From the NCBI RefSeq assembly GCF_003388735.1, contig NZ_QUBQ01000002.1, forward strand, positions 861,907 to 925,906: a DNA stretch of 64,000 nucleotides, given 5' to 3'. The stretch's first letter is position 1. Each line of letters begins with the position of its first letter. The translations under genes and the position numbers were made by a program. Origin of the DNA: Paenibacillus paeoniae. Its GTDB lineage: Bacteria > Bacillota > Bacilli > Paenibacillales > Paenibacillaceae. A model generated the notes under the pieces. The model was not told the origin of the DNA and searched no databases. It saw only the letters and a list, made by a program, of their open reading frames with translations. Below are positions 44,797 to 53,220 of the stretch, piece by piece.

Positions 44797-45678
44797 TCAA
44801 GCAGCAAGCTCCTGCTTGTGCTTCAGCTCGACGAGCAGCGCGTGTAATTGCTCCGTCGCGAGTCCATGCAGCACAAGCCGGAAGCCTGCGCTCAGCGTCG
44901 TCATCGGCACCATCGGATGCTTGTTGTTAATGAGCGCGAGCCGGTCGTTGCTGCCGATGATTTTCGAAGCGAGAATGCCAATCGTTTCGTCTAATTGCAA
45001 GGAATTCGTAGCACGCCAGAAGTCGTTGTCGGACAGAAACAACTGGTACACCGGCGTGAAGCATTCGATTGCCGTCGTGAGGTCCATGAAGTTCGTCCAC
45101 CGCTTCGGCATAGGCTCCATAGGCAGAGGCGTAGACGTAATGGCTGCGAAGTTCAGACGTTCTTGCTTGGTGACCTCTACTCCTTTCTCCCGCAATTCCT
45201 TGTTCAAATTGATAACGAAGTTGTATAAGTTCAAGTCATGGATAAGGAACAGATCATCCTTCACTGGCTCCAGATTCGTAGGTTTAAGCGGATTCATCGT
45301 AATAGTCACGCCCGGCACATTGTCACGGATGAACTGCAGCACCTCCGATCCAAGGTAGAAGTGACGCAGGATCATATAGTTGGCGCTCGGACTGACGAAT
45401 GTTTTCATGCCCCCATGCAGCACTCGGTGCAGCAATCGGGAAGAGGTGAACGCCTTTGGTACGATGATCTTATAGACTTGCAGTAAAATGATCATGAGAC
45501 GGGCAAGCGGACGAAGCAGCGGAAGCAGAAACTGCCGTGACCGGCTGGAGCAATCCTTCAAATAGGCCGCTTTTGCTTCTTCATTGAACGGAATGCTCTG
45601 ATCGAGATAAATGGCGAGAAAAGGATTCGGGTCATCCCGATCATGCGTCATATTGCGAAAGTAGTCCGACTCGCTCAT
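44797..45678 (-). CDS. Uncharacterised protein linked to the ketosynthase-oxygenase gene
   Basis: Protein of 293 residues that I cannot assign to a named family. A hydrophobic stretch at about residues 50-75 (FLLPLLRPLARLMIILLQVYKIIVP) suggests membrane attachment. The rest is mixed alpha/beta, with the motifs VSPSANYMILRHFYLGSEVLQF, DDLFLIHDLNLYNFVINLNKEL and WTNFMDLTTAIECFTPVYQLF. Its ATG overlaps the stop of the upstream ketosynthase fusion gene (ATGA), so the two are translated together and probably act in one pathway. Confidence 0.75.
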   Translation of the reverse strand: MSESDYFRNMTHDRDDPNPFLAIYLDQSIPFNEEAKAAYLKDCSSRSRQFLLPLLRPLARLMIILLQVYKIIVPKAFTSSRLLHRVLHGGMKTFVSPSANYMILRHFYLGSEVLQFIRDNVPGVTITMNPLKPTNLEPVKDDLFLIHDLNLYNFVINLNKELREKGVEVTKQERLNFAAITSTPLPMEPMPKRWTNFMDLTTAIECFTPVYQLFLSDNDFWRATNSLQLDETIGILASKIIGSNDRLALINNKHPMVPMTTLSAGFRLVLHGLATEQLHALLVELKHKQELAA

Positions 45679-47540
45679 ACAGAGTTCAACTCCTCTAATT
45701 GCAGTAAATACAGCCGTGCGGTCGTCTTGGCCGTCTTGACGATTCGGGCGGCAATCTCTGCCGTCAACAGCGGGTGCTGTACAACAGCCTCCAACCGTTC
45801 GAAGTGCAGCTCGTCGGAATCGCTATGATAAAGCAAGAAAGACACCTGCTCGTCGTTCAGCCCAAGCTGATCGCGAATCATTTCGCCCCAATAACGGGCC
45901 ATCCGGCAGCCCAGTCCCTCGATAATCCACATAGCGCCGATAAGGTCGACGGGATTATCGCGGCTCGCACGCTGGAATAGGTAAGCGGACAACGCCTCGC
46001 TGCCGATATTTTTCTCCCCTGCCTGAATGGCTGCCAGATCACCCCCGACTGAAACGTAATTGCGCTCCAAAATTTGAAAATCGCGGTGTTCGTCGCTGGC
46101 ATGGGCAATGAACATCGAACGCAGATCGATATGCTCAATCGGTATGTAGGACGCTGCGCGCGCGATCCATTGCGAGCCGTCGATGACTTGCTGGCGAATA
46201 TTTTCCATTAGCGACTTATAATCGTTTATTGTGAATTTCCCTTGGTATAGCTTATGAATAACGGGAACACGGGCAAGCTTCTGCTCGAAGTCGATCCATA
46301 CGCGCACAAGCTGGCGAACCAGTTGGGCCTGTACATCATCTGTGCTGTCGTACTTCAATTTCGGCGCTTCTGGCACCCGCTCCTCGATAGAAACCCGAGG
46401 CACTTCATCCTTAGAGCCAACAACGGTCATCATCATATACGATGTCTGGAATCGGCCACTCTCCGGCACCATGCACAATACGCGTTCACCGGGCGACAGC
46501 TTGCCGCTGACAAGCAGTTCCTCCAGCATAATGTAGATCGATGCCGCTCCCGTATTGCCTCGCGTATACAGATTGGTGAACCATTTCTCCTCCGGAATCG
46601 TTAAGCCTCCAAGCTTCAGCAGGCGGAATATTTCATCACGGAAGAAGTGCGAGGAATAGTGGCATACCATCCAATCAATCGAAGACGGATCGACCACGCC
46701 TTCCTCTACAAGCTCGAAGAAGCGATCAACTCCGACCTTCGGCATTTCGTTCACGAGCCGGATATCCTGCTTCAGATTAATTGCGCCGTCGTCGGCTGCG
46801 TCATGTACCGACTGGTATTCATGCCAATTGGCATGCTCTTTGTTGTTCTTGTTAAACCCTGCGTACATGCATACGTCATAGCTGTTCGCATAAGACTTGT
46901 TGTCGATCCACTCGATGCGAAGCGACAAGCCGCTAGGAGCAGGGCTATTTTGCAAAATGGCCGCTCCTGCGCCATCCGACAACATGAAGCGGAGAAAGTC
47001 AGTATCGAATGGTACCGCGCTATCCCGGTAGGCCTGTTGCGCTTCGAATCTCGTATGCTTGAAAGTGCGGCTGGGAAACTCGCTTGCGCAGGATATGGCT
47101 ATGCGGCTCTCGCCTGACAGCACTTGCAGGTAGGCATTCTTCATCGCCTGCATGCCGCTGGCGCATACGCCGTGATGGGTTGCGATTTCCATGACAGGCA
47201 AGCCGGTCTCGGCATGAACCATACTCGCGAAGCCGGGAACAAGCAGGTCACCCTGTGTCGTGCCCACCGCCAGGAAGTCGATATCGTTCTCCTCTACATT
47301 CGAATTGCGATTCAGCGCATCGCGGATCGCTAGAGCCGCCATCTCGGCGTTGCTGTACAAGCTGCGCTGCTCCTTATCGATAGCATAATGGCGATAGCGA
47401 ATTTTATTTTGCTCAAGGATGCGTCGCATGGACTTGGAGCTCTTGCCGTTAATTCGGCCCAAGTAATCTTCAATCTCTTCATTTCCGATAGGCTCACCCG
47501 GCAGAAACTTCCCCATGCTTGTCACATAAACGTCGTTCAT
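45675..47540 (-). CDS. Ketosynthase III fused to a haem-oxygenase-like domain
   Basis: Fusion protein of about 621 residues. Residues 1-385 are a FabH-like ketoacyl synthase III with catalytic Cys126 in HHGVCASGMQA, His294 in CHYSSHFF and Asn329 in RGNTGAAS. Residues about 405-615 are helical with SDEHRDFQILERNY, WIIEGLGCRMARYWGE and YHSDSDELHFERL. Their spaced Glu, His and Asp residues fit haem-oxygenase-like diiron or iron-containing redox enzymes. A plausible scheme is condensation or transfer of an acyl chain followed by oxidation; the product is unknown. ATG 47540 follows TAGGAGG. Confidence 0.82.
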   Translation of the reverse strand: MNDVYVTSMGKFLPGEPIGNEEIEDYLGRINGKSSKSMRRILEQNKIRYRHYAIDKEQRSLYSNAEMAALAIRDALNRNSNVEENDIDFLAVGTTQGDLLVPGFASMVHAETGLPVMEIATHHGVCASGMQAMKNAYLQVLSGESRIAISCASEFPSRTFKHTRFEAQQAYRDSAVPFDTDFLRFMLSDGAGAAILQNSPAPSGLSLRIEWIDNKSYANSYDVCMYAGFNKNNKEHANWHEYQSVHDAADDGAINLKQDIRLVNEMPKVGVDRFFELVEEGVVDPSSIDWMVCHYSSHFFRDEIFRLLKLGGLTIPEEKWFTNLYTRGNTGAASIYIMLEELLVSGKLSPGERVLCMVPESGRFQTSYMMMTVVGSKDEVPRVSIEERVPEAPKLKYDSTDDVQAQLVRQLVRVWIDFEQKLARVPVIHKLYQGKFTINDYKSLMENIRQQVIDGSQWIARAASYIPIEHIDLRSMFIAHASDEHRDFQILERNYVSVGGDLAAIQAGEKNIGSEALSAYLFQRASRDNPVDLIGAMWIIEGLGCRMARYWGEMIRDQLGLNDEQVSFLLYHSDSDELHFERLEAVVQHPLLTAEIAARIVKTAKTTARLYLLQLEELNSV

Positions 47541-47559
47541 CCTGCACACCTCCTATAGG

Positions 47560-47580
47560 TTATGGATATATCATCCATAA
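47560..47580. promoter_or_regulatory. Perfect inverted repeat, candidate operator of the ketosynthase operon
   Basis: TTATGGAT-ATATC-ATCCATAA lies about 20 bp before the ketosynthase start and next to its ribosome binding site. It could bind a repressor dimer or act as an RNA hairpin. Confidence 0.45.
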
Positions 47581-47681
47581 TCGCTGATGAGGCGCTGTAC
47601 AGGTAGTTCCATCTTTTCGTAGTACTGGTGTGTTGTGCATGCCCAGAATCAGTTTAGTGACATGACGAGTTATTCTTCTTT

Positions 47682-48518
47682 CTATCCTTTCGGCCAACGA
47701 TGAGGCGTGACATGCTGCAGCATACTGCAAAAAAGGGATGCCCACTGTTCCATGGATAATGAAAGAACGGTTTGCTCTCGGTCAACGTTTGCCAGTTTCA
47801 AAGAAGCTTTGATCTGCGCAGGCGTGAAAATCCCCTTTAACGCATGAACCGCTGCAATTCGGGGCTCGCGCAGCAAGAGCTTGGCAAATCCCACAAACCT
47901 GGCACCTTGCTGGATGGGAATCAGCGGACGCTCTCTTCGCTCAATTCGCAACACGGCAGCATCCACCCGCGGCGGCGGAGCAAAGTGAGTGCGGGGAATA
48001 ACCGATCGCATTTCCAATACAAAATGCATTCTCCACAATAACAAACGAGGATCCACCATCTCGGTCTGCGTTAACCTGCGTGCTGCTCCTTTTTCTATAA
48101 TCAACATTCCCCGTTGAAACGCCCTTCCCTCGGGACCGAGCAGCTTCTCAAGAATAGGCGTTGTGATGGAAAACGGAATGTTCGCTACCACATGAAATGC
48201 TTCCTTCGGCAGCCGCAGCAATCTGATGTCCCCTTGGATAATCCGTATGCGGGGATCTCCTTCCGCTTTTGCGCGGAGAAAGCGAACAAATTCCGCATCC
48301 ATCTCCACTGCAATCACTTTCCCCGCTTGATCAGCAAGCGGGAAGGTCAAGCTTCCTTTGCCTGCGCCGATATCAAGCACAGTGTCGGATGAGCTTAATC
48401 GGGCAGAACGAATGAATTGCCGAATCGTCTCTGGATGATGCAGCAAATGCTGTGCAGAGAAATTGGGGCCGGATTTATGTGCTCTTGCGTTACCTTGCTT
48501 CTTATTTTGTTTTCGCAT
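47682..48518 (-). CDS. 23S rRNA adenine N6-methyltransferase, Erm family
   Basis: Methyltransferase of 278 residues that would dimethylate A2058 of 23S rRNA and so give resistance to macrolides, lincosamides and streptogramin B. Motifs: SPNF-like PNFSAQHLLHHPE at the start, SAM-binding VLDIGAGKGSLTFPLA, the acidic VIAVEMDAEF and QGDI, catalytic NIPFSITTPI, and the C-terminal basic domain. KsgA normally has NLPY, so NIPF and the basic N-terminus (MRKQNKKQGNARAH) favour Erm, near the Erm(D)/Erm(34) branch. ATG 48518 follows GGGAG. A long leader with terminators points to drug-induced expression. Confidence 0.88.
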   Translation of the reverse strand: MRKQNKKQGNARAHKSGPNFSAQHLLHHPETIRQFIRSARLSSSDTVLDIGAGKGSLTFPLADQAGKVIAVEMDAEFVRFLRAKAEGDPRIRIIQGDIRLLRLPKEAFHVVANIPFSITTPILEKLLGPEGRAFQRGMLIIEKGAARRLTQTEMVDPRLLLWRMHFVLEMRSVIPRTHFAPPPRVDAAVLRIERRERPLIPIQQGARFVGFAKLLLREPRIAAVHALKGIFTPAQIKASLKLANVDREQTVLSLSMEQWASLFCSMLQHVTPHRWPKG

Positions 48519-48551
48519 ATGATTCTCCCGTTTCGTTAATTTTTCGCAAAA

Positions 48552-48578
48552 CAAAAAAAACGCAGGCATATGCCTGCG
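48552..48578 (-). terminator. Attenuator hairpin in the erm leader
   Basis: A perfect self-complementary stem CGCAGGCAT/ATGCCTGCG followed by eight Ts on the minus strand, 35 bases before the erm start. It would stop transcription unless an alternative fold is favoured. Confidence 0.8.
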
Positions 48579-48640
48579 GCGAAAAAACGGAAGAAAAAAG
48601 TTAAATAGTGCGCATGTAAACAAACGTAAGGCACAATACG

Positions 48641-48753
48641 AAAATGGGCAGACGTTTCCCATGCACCTATACACTTTTACACACGCAAAAAAGAGACAGA
48701 CTGGCTGTCCCTTGTTCTCCGATACGATCGGGGATGTCCTAAAATGGGCAGAC
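48641..48753 (-). repeat. Direct repeat in the erm leader
   Basis: AAAATGGGCAGAC occurs at 48641-48653 and 48741-48753 (plus-strand reading), exactly 100 bp apart and on either side of the first terminator. The two could offer alternative pairing partners in the leader RNA. Confidence 0.45.
48687..48712 (-). terminator. First terminator in the erm leader
   Basis: Minus strand GGGACAG, CCAGT, CTGTCTC, then six Ts. It lies between the leader peptide and the second terminator. Confidence 0.65.
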
Positions 48754-48803
48754 TGATTCCGTTTTACTCCGCACGCAGGCAGAGCCTTTGCTCACTATGA
48801 AAT

Positions 48804-48854
48804 TTAGTGGGACAAAGGAACAAAACGAATTCTTCTAGTCAAAGCACCCAACAT
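48804..48854 (-). CDS. erm leader peptide
   Basis: Sixteen-residue frame MLGALTRRIRFVPLSH with a strong AAGGAGG eight bases before the ATG. It contains RIR, a plus-X-plus motif of the kind at which macrolide-bound ribosomes stall (the Erm(D) leader has RLR, also followed by Phe). A promoter precedes it and two terminators follow before erm, as expected for transcriptional attenuation. Confidence 0.7.
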   Translation of the reverse strand: MLGALTRRIRFVPLSH

Positions 48855-48887
48855 TAGAACAACCCTCCTTATACTTGAAGTAGACCA

Positions 48888-48917
48888 AATATAGCATAAA
48901 CATATGCAAGACGGCAA
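48888..48917 (-). promoter_or_regulatory. Promoter of the erm leader
   Basis: TTGCCG (48912-48917), 18 bases, TATATT (48888-48893) on the minus strand; transcription would begin about 30 bases before the leader peptide. Confidence 0.5.
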
Positions 48918-48947
48918 GAAATATGGTTGGTTCCATTTCAAGTTAAC

Positions 48948-49679
48948 ATGAATGATAATATACATATTGCCGATTACACCAAAGCTTATCCTGACGGATC
49001 TATCTATACTGGCCAAATACGCGAGCAGCAGGCTAACGGTATCGGAGAAAAACAATATCCGGATGGAAAAACGTTCACAGGCACATGGAAGAACGATGCC
49101 ATCAGCGGATTTGGACAAGCGCTCTCCCCAAATGGAGCCTACTATATCGGAAAGTGGTCGGAAGGCAAACATGATGAGGTCGGCATACGCCGGGACATGA
49201 GAGGAAACTTCTACTATGGAGAATTTTCGCGAGGGCAAGAAAGCGGTCAGGGTGCCCTCTTTTTAACGAGCAATGATGCATATATCGGTACTTGGAATGA
49301 CGGTCAACGAAACGGTTATGGCACTTATATCTACGAAGACGGAAGCATCTACTCCGGATATTGGGAAGACGGGGAGAAATCCGGATCGGGCAAGGAATTT
49401 TTTGAGGACGGCGATCATTATGTCGGTGAATATAAATCCGGGCTGTTTGACGGAAAGGGCATTTATACTTATCGGAATGGCACTCTATTCGACGGAGTCT
49501 GGATGGCAGGCAAGAAAAACGGAGAAGGAACGCTGACAGACATAAATCGCACAACCTACACAGGGCAATGGTATGGTGAATGGTACGAACATACTGCTGA
49601 GGGCATTGTAGTCGCAAATTACGTGAATGGCGAAAGTACTCGGGGACGATACATAGACGGGGAATTTATTAGAGAATAA
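48948..49679 (+). CDS. MORN repeat protein
   Basis: Protein of about 243 residues made almost wholly of MORN units of about 23 residues (for example YTGQIREQQANGIGEKQYPDG, YIGTWNDGQRNGYGTYIYEDG, YSGYWEDGEKSGSGKEFFEDG), nine or ten in all. MORN repeats form an elongated beta sheet and often bind membranes or proteins; in bacteria their role is mostly unknown. No signal peptide is seen. The start is uncertain: ATG 48948 and TTG 48927 both lack a clear ribosome binding site. Divergent from the erm leader. Confidence 0.75.
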   Translation: MNDNIHIADYTKAYPDGSIYTGQIREQQANGIGEKQYPDGKTFTGTWKNDAISGFGQALSPNGAYYIGKWSEGKHDEVGIRRDMRGNFYYGEFSRGQESGQGALFLTSNDAYIGTWNDGQRNGYGTYIYEDGSIYSGYWEDGEKSGSGKEFFEDGDHYVGEYKSGLFDGKGIYTYRNGTLFDGVWMAGKKNGEGTLTDINRTTYTGQWYGEWYEHTAEGIVVANYVNGESTRGRYIDGEFIRE

Positions 49680-49745
49680 AATTGTCGTGGTCAGCCCCGT
49701 CTTCATACGGAATTTCGGCTGCCAGTTCACCGGGATTTATACACG

Positions 49746-49985
49746 TCACAGCTCATCGTTATCGAAGGTATAGTGATCCTCAAAACCTTCCCTCTCCCAA
49801 ATGACTACATTGTAGATAAGAACATCCAAGGTTTCGTTCTGCAGCTTTCCCTTAACAAGTGCGGCTGAATGGAGTTCAGATCCATATTCGCCTTCATTTG
49901 AATTGAGCTCTACCCTCTGCTCTTCATACGTTCGATCGACTCTTATTTTGCAAATGTCAGTTGCATGGTAAAGTTTGGTTTAAAC
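49746..49985 (-). pseudogene. Remnant of an unidentified gene
   Basis: About 77 codons remain open on the minus strand (KLYHATDICKIRVDRTYEEQ ... IWEREGFEDHYTFDNDEL, stop), with protein-like composition, but no ATG, GTG or TTG near the start and a stop just upstream. It looks like the 3' end of a deleted gene of unknown family. Confidence 0.4.
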
Positions 49986-50254
49986 CATGTGTCGGCTCGG
50001 ATTTTTATTCCCAACTTTGGAAACATATGATACCTTTGAATAGCAGAAGATTTTACCTGTCTGCACCGTTTTTCCATACTTTTTATAGTTATTGAAGGGA
50101 GCTGTTTCTCAAATGACAATTCATGTAATGGTGATAAACTCTTAAAACCGAATACGGGCAGCATGCGCCTTTAGGCAGCATCTTTGCGTTCCGGCTCCAG
50201 CTAGTTTTTCAGGAGTTGTGTGTGCGTCTATTTGAGCTTGCATGTATGCCCACG
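49986..50254. other. Intergenic region without a recognised gene
   Basis: About 270 bases upstream of the rsgA promoter. No convincing coding frame or RNA was recognised. Confidence 0.35.
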
Positions 50255-50283
50255 TTGTCAAAGTAACCTTTCGTGAATACTGT
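50255..50283 (+). promoter_or_regulatory. Candidate promoter of the rsgA-like gene
   Basis: TTGTCA (50255-50260), 17 bases, TACTGT (50278-50283). It lies about 200 bp before the coding region with two hairpins between. Confidence 0.45.
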
Positions 50284-50292
50284 TAACTGCAG

Positions 50293-50318
50293 GCACACTC
50301 GTTGAGGTGTGTTTTTTG
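50293..50318 (+). terminator. First leader hairpin before rsgA
   Basis: CACACTC, GTT, GAGGTGTG (one bulge), then six Ts. It would be transcribed right after the promoter. Confidence 0.5.
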
Positions 50319-50330
50319 TTTTTCCCAATG

Positions 50331-50382
50331 AAGCGCAGCAGAGCAGCCTATGCATAGGAATGGCTGCTTGCTGCGCTTTTTT
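50331..50382 (+). terminator. Second leader terminator before rsgA
   Basis: GCGCAGCA...CAGCC pairs with GGCTG...TGCTGCGC and is followed by TTTTTT. A strong terminator only about 100 bases before the gene, suggesting attenuation. Confidence 0.7.
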
Positions 50383-50482
50383 GTCATGCTTTTTTCCTTA
50401 AAGCATGGCCATGAATTTGTATGAAACCAACCATGAGCACTTACGCATGAATACGAAATTAACGATGTGGAGGCAAAAAAAC

Positions 50483-51541
50483 ATGAACACGAACGTTGAA
50501 GATTACGGTATCTCCCCTATTGATGAAACAACAGCTTCCTCCGGTCTCATTCCGGGACGAATTACCGCTGTCCACAGGGAGCGCTATGAGGTTGTCTGTC
50601 AGCATGGAGAAATTGGAGCAAGGCTCAAATCCGGTATTTACTTTAGCGGGACTGCAGATGAACGGTTTCCTACAGTTGGAGATTATGTCCTGCTTCAATA
50701 TAATTCCGGCGGTGACAGCCTGATTGTAAAAACCGGTGAACGCAAGTCATCTTTTTCCCGCAGTGATTATTCCGGTCACGGTGCAGCCTATGCGAAGAGC
50801 ATACTGGAACAACTGGTTGCGGCAAACTTCGATTATGTATTTATTATGGCTTCGCTCAATTATGATTTTAACGTGAAACGGATTGAACGTTATCTGACGA
50901 TGGCCTGGCAAAGTGGAGCTCAGCCTGTTATTGTGCTGACCAAGGCCGATCTGTCCCATCAAGTATCCGAACAGCTTCAGCAGGTCAGAGAGATTGCAAT
51001 CGGTGCAGACGTATTTGCCATTAGCTCCAAGACTGGCGACGGACTTGACGAGTTGAAAGGCTATTTGCAGCCGCGCAAAACTATTGTATTTCTTGGCTCA
51101 TCCGGTGTCGGCAAATCCAGCCTGGTTAATGCACTAGCCGAGGAAGAAATTATGAAGGTATCCGGCATTCGTGAGGAAGACTCCAAAGGCCGCCATACCA
51201 CGACCCACCGCCAGCTCACACTGCTGAACAATCGCGTGATGGTGATCGACACACCCGGCATGCGTGAGCTAGGGCTGTGGGATGCCGATAGCGGAATTAG
51301 CGAGACGTTCTCTGATGTGGAAGCACTGTTCCAACAATGCAAATTTGCTGATTGCACACATGAGAGAGAGCCAGGCTGCGCAGTCAAGCAATCTATGCAA
51401 AACGGTGCGCTTAATGAGGATCGTTGGCAGCGCTACTTGCAATTGAAGAAGGAAAATTTGTTCGTAACCAATAAAGCTGCCTACCTTCGTGAGAAGGATA
51501 AATGGCATAAATTATCCGTCATAAACAAGCGAAGAAAATAG
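50483..51541 (+). CDS. rsgA: Ribosome small subunit-dependent GTPase RsgA
   Basis: Circularly permuted GTPase of 352 residues that acts in late 30S subunit maturation. An N-terminal OB-fold (IPGRITAVHRERYEVVCQHGEIGARL) is followed by the permuted G motifs: LTKADL (G4) first, then GSSGVGKSSL (G1, about residue 204) and DTPGMREL (G3). A C-terminal zinc site CKFADCTHEREPGC completes the family pattern. ATG 50483 follows TGGAGG. Paenibacilli often carry more than one rsgA-like gene; the terminators upstream suggest that this one may be induced by translation stress. Confidence 0.9.
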   Translation: MNTNVEDYGISPIDETTASSGLIPGRITAVHRERYEVVCQHGEIGARLKSGIYFSGTADERFPTVGDYVLLQYNSGGDSLIVKTGERKSSFSRSDYSGHGAAYAKSILEQLVAANFDYVFIMASLNYDFNVKRIERYLTMAWQSGAQPVIVLTKADLSHQVSEQLQQVREIAIGADVFAISSKTGDGLDELKGYLQPRKTIVFLGSSGVGKSSLVNALAEEEIMKVSGIREEDSKGRHTTTHRQLTLLNNRVMVIDTPGMRELGLWDADSGISETFSDVEALFQQCKFADCTHEREPGCAVKQSMQNGALNEDRWQRYLQLKKENLFVTNKAAYLREKDKWHKLSVINKRRK

Positions 51542-51572
51542 TAATGAAACATCTGGATAAACAATAAGCGAG

Positions 51573-51620
51573 GGCATATCAAGCAGTCATGACAACAGCT
51601 TGATATGCCTTTTTTTCGTA
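51573..51620 (+). terminator. Terminator of rsgA
   Basis: GGGCATATCAAGC and GCTTGATATGCC form a 12-base stem followed by TTTTTTT. Confidence 0.85.
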
Positions 51621-51722
51621 TGGAAGAAATAGTTGTACGACTAGGACTTGAATCTTCACCTACTGGAGGTTGTAAGCTTTGAAATAGCTAGCAGCTAGCA
51701 GTTAACTGAACATGGAGGTTTA

Positions 51723-53165
51723 ATGATGATGAGGTCTTTAGAAATGTTGTTACTAGTCTTCAATATTGTAATGCTGGGGTGGATTCTGTTCGCCAAAAAC
51801 AAGCGGCGGCGCTCCCTTCTCATCGGTTTCGGCGTTTCTTCCATTATGATGCTGCTGCATGGAGTCATAGATGGGATGCGCTGGCCGATGATTCCTGCTT
51901 ATATTATAACGGCACTGCCGCTTCTGATCGCCGCTTCCATATGGGTGCGCAGAGACAAAAAAGATGAGAAACGGACGGGACGAAAAGTCCAGCTGTTGAA
52001 GCGCATTCTAGCGACGACAATGACCGTTATTTATTCAGCCGTCGCTGTAGCATTGCCGCTCTTGCTTCCGGTATTCACTTTTGAGAAGCCAGCAGGTCCC
52101 TACAAAATCGGCACCGTCACCTATGACTGGACCGATCAAGAAAGGGACGAAATCTTTACACCTGATACAAACGATAAGCGTCAATTAATGGTACAAATCT
52201 GGTATCCTGCTGACGCAAAGGCAAAAGGAAAGACGCAAGCCTATCATTCCGACATCAATGTGTTTGCCGAGGGCTATAGCCAGATGCTCAATTTCCCTAA
52301 GCTGTTGTTCAGTTCTATCGGCTACGTCAAGACACACGCTATAGTAAATGTAGATATCTCCAAGGAGGAGCCGTCCTATCCGGTGCTTCTTTTTTCACAC
52401 GGCCTCACGGGGAATAAAATGCAAAACACCTTCCAGGTCGAACAATTGGTCAGCCAGGGTTACATCGTAGTCGGCATCGACCATACCTATAGCAGCACCG
52501 CCTCCATTTTCCCGGATGGACGTGTAGCCCCTTTAATGATGCCAGACATTACGTCCATCGCCGACTTGGATAAGGCTAATGCACAATGGGTAGAAGATAT
52601 CCAATTCGTACTGGATCAGATCGAGGAGCTGGCAGCGAATGACCCGGACCAGCGTTTTACCGGCCGAATGGATATGGATCATGTGGGGATGTTCGGTCAT
52701 TCCTTCGGCGGGGCGACAAGCATGCAAGTATTAATGAGGGATTCAAGAGTAAAGGCAGCGCTCAATATGGATGGCGCATTATATGGTGAACTGCGTATTC
52801 CCGAAGAAGGGCTGAACAAACCTTTTATGATGATGAGTGCTGATTCCAGTGTAGAGAATATGAAGAAAACCACAGAAGGCAGCCCAATTGATATGACGAA
52901 GGAAGTGCTGCCACGGTTCGATCATATCACCAAAGGCGGCAACTACTGGATGATCCTAAAAGAGACGACACACATCAGCTTCACCGACTTTGTTCTGTTC
53001 TCCCCCCTGTTCCAATTGATGCAGGGACGTGATATTCAAGAGGGCTTTAACCTCATTAACGATTATTCGCAGGACTTCTTTGATCATTATTTAAAACAAC
53101 AGCCATTCCGGCTAATCGAGCAACATATTGGAGAAAATTCGGATTTTACACTTATAAAAGACTGA
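51723..53165 (+). CDS. Membrane-anchored alpha/beta hydrolase, PAF-acetylhydrolase-like
   Basis: Protein of 480 residues. Three to four membrane helices occupy about residues 1-125, followed by an alpha/beta hydrolase domain: YPVLLFSHGLTGNKMQNTFQVEQL holds the oxyanion region, GHSFGGATSMQVL the nucleophile (about Ser327), with DMDHVGMFGHS before it and a C-terminal THISFTDF carrying the likely catalytic His. This resembles platelet-activating factor acetylhydrolase-like esterases. GGAGGT precedes ATG ATG ATG at 51723; the second or third ATG has better spacing. Confidence 0.82.
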   Translation: MMMRSLEMLLLVFNIVMLGWILFAKNKRRRSLLIGFGVSSIMMLLHGVIDGMRWPMIPAYIITALPLLIAASIWVRRDKKDEKRTGRKVQLLKRILATTMTVIYSAVAVALPLLLPVFTFEKPAGPYKIGTVTYDWTDQERDEIFTPDTNDKRQLMVQIWYPADAKAKGKTQAYHSDINVFAEGYSQMLNFPKLLFSSIGYVKTHAIVNVDISKEEPSYPVLLFSHGLTGNKMQNTFQVEQLVSQGYIVVGIDHTYSSTASIFPDGRVAPLMMPDITSIADLDKANAQWVEDIQFVLDQIEELAANDPDQRFTGRMDMDHVGMFGHSFGGATSMQVLMRDSRVKAALNMDGALYGELRIPEEGLNKPFMMMSADSSVENMKKTTEGSPIDMTKEVLPRFDHITKGGNYWMILKETTHISFTDFVLFSPLFQLMQGRDIQEGFNLINDYSQDFFDHYLKQQPFRLIEQHIGENSDFTLIKD

Positions 53166-53171
53166 ATAAAC

Positions 53172-53212
53172 ATGTGAACAGCCCAAAGGCCTTAGCCTTT
53201 GGGCTGCTCACA
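53172..53212. terminator. Bidirectional hairpin terminator
   Basis: GTGAACAGCCCAAAGG and CCTTTGGGCTGCTCAC pair (one mismatch) between two convergent genes. Confidence 0.75.
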
Positions 53213-53220
53213 TATTTAGG

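Noticed and set aside
48804..49238. A 144-codon minus-strand frame opposite the MORN gene
   Set aside because: Most of it is a shadow of the MORN gene; only its last 16 codons, from ATG 48854 behind AAGGAGG, are kept as the erm leader peptide.
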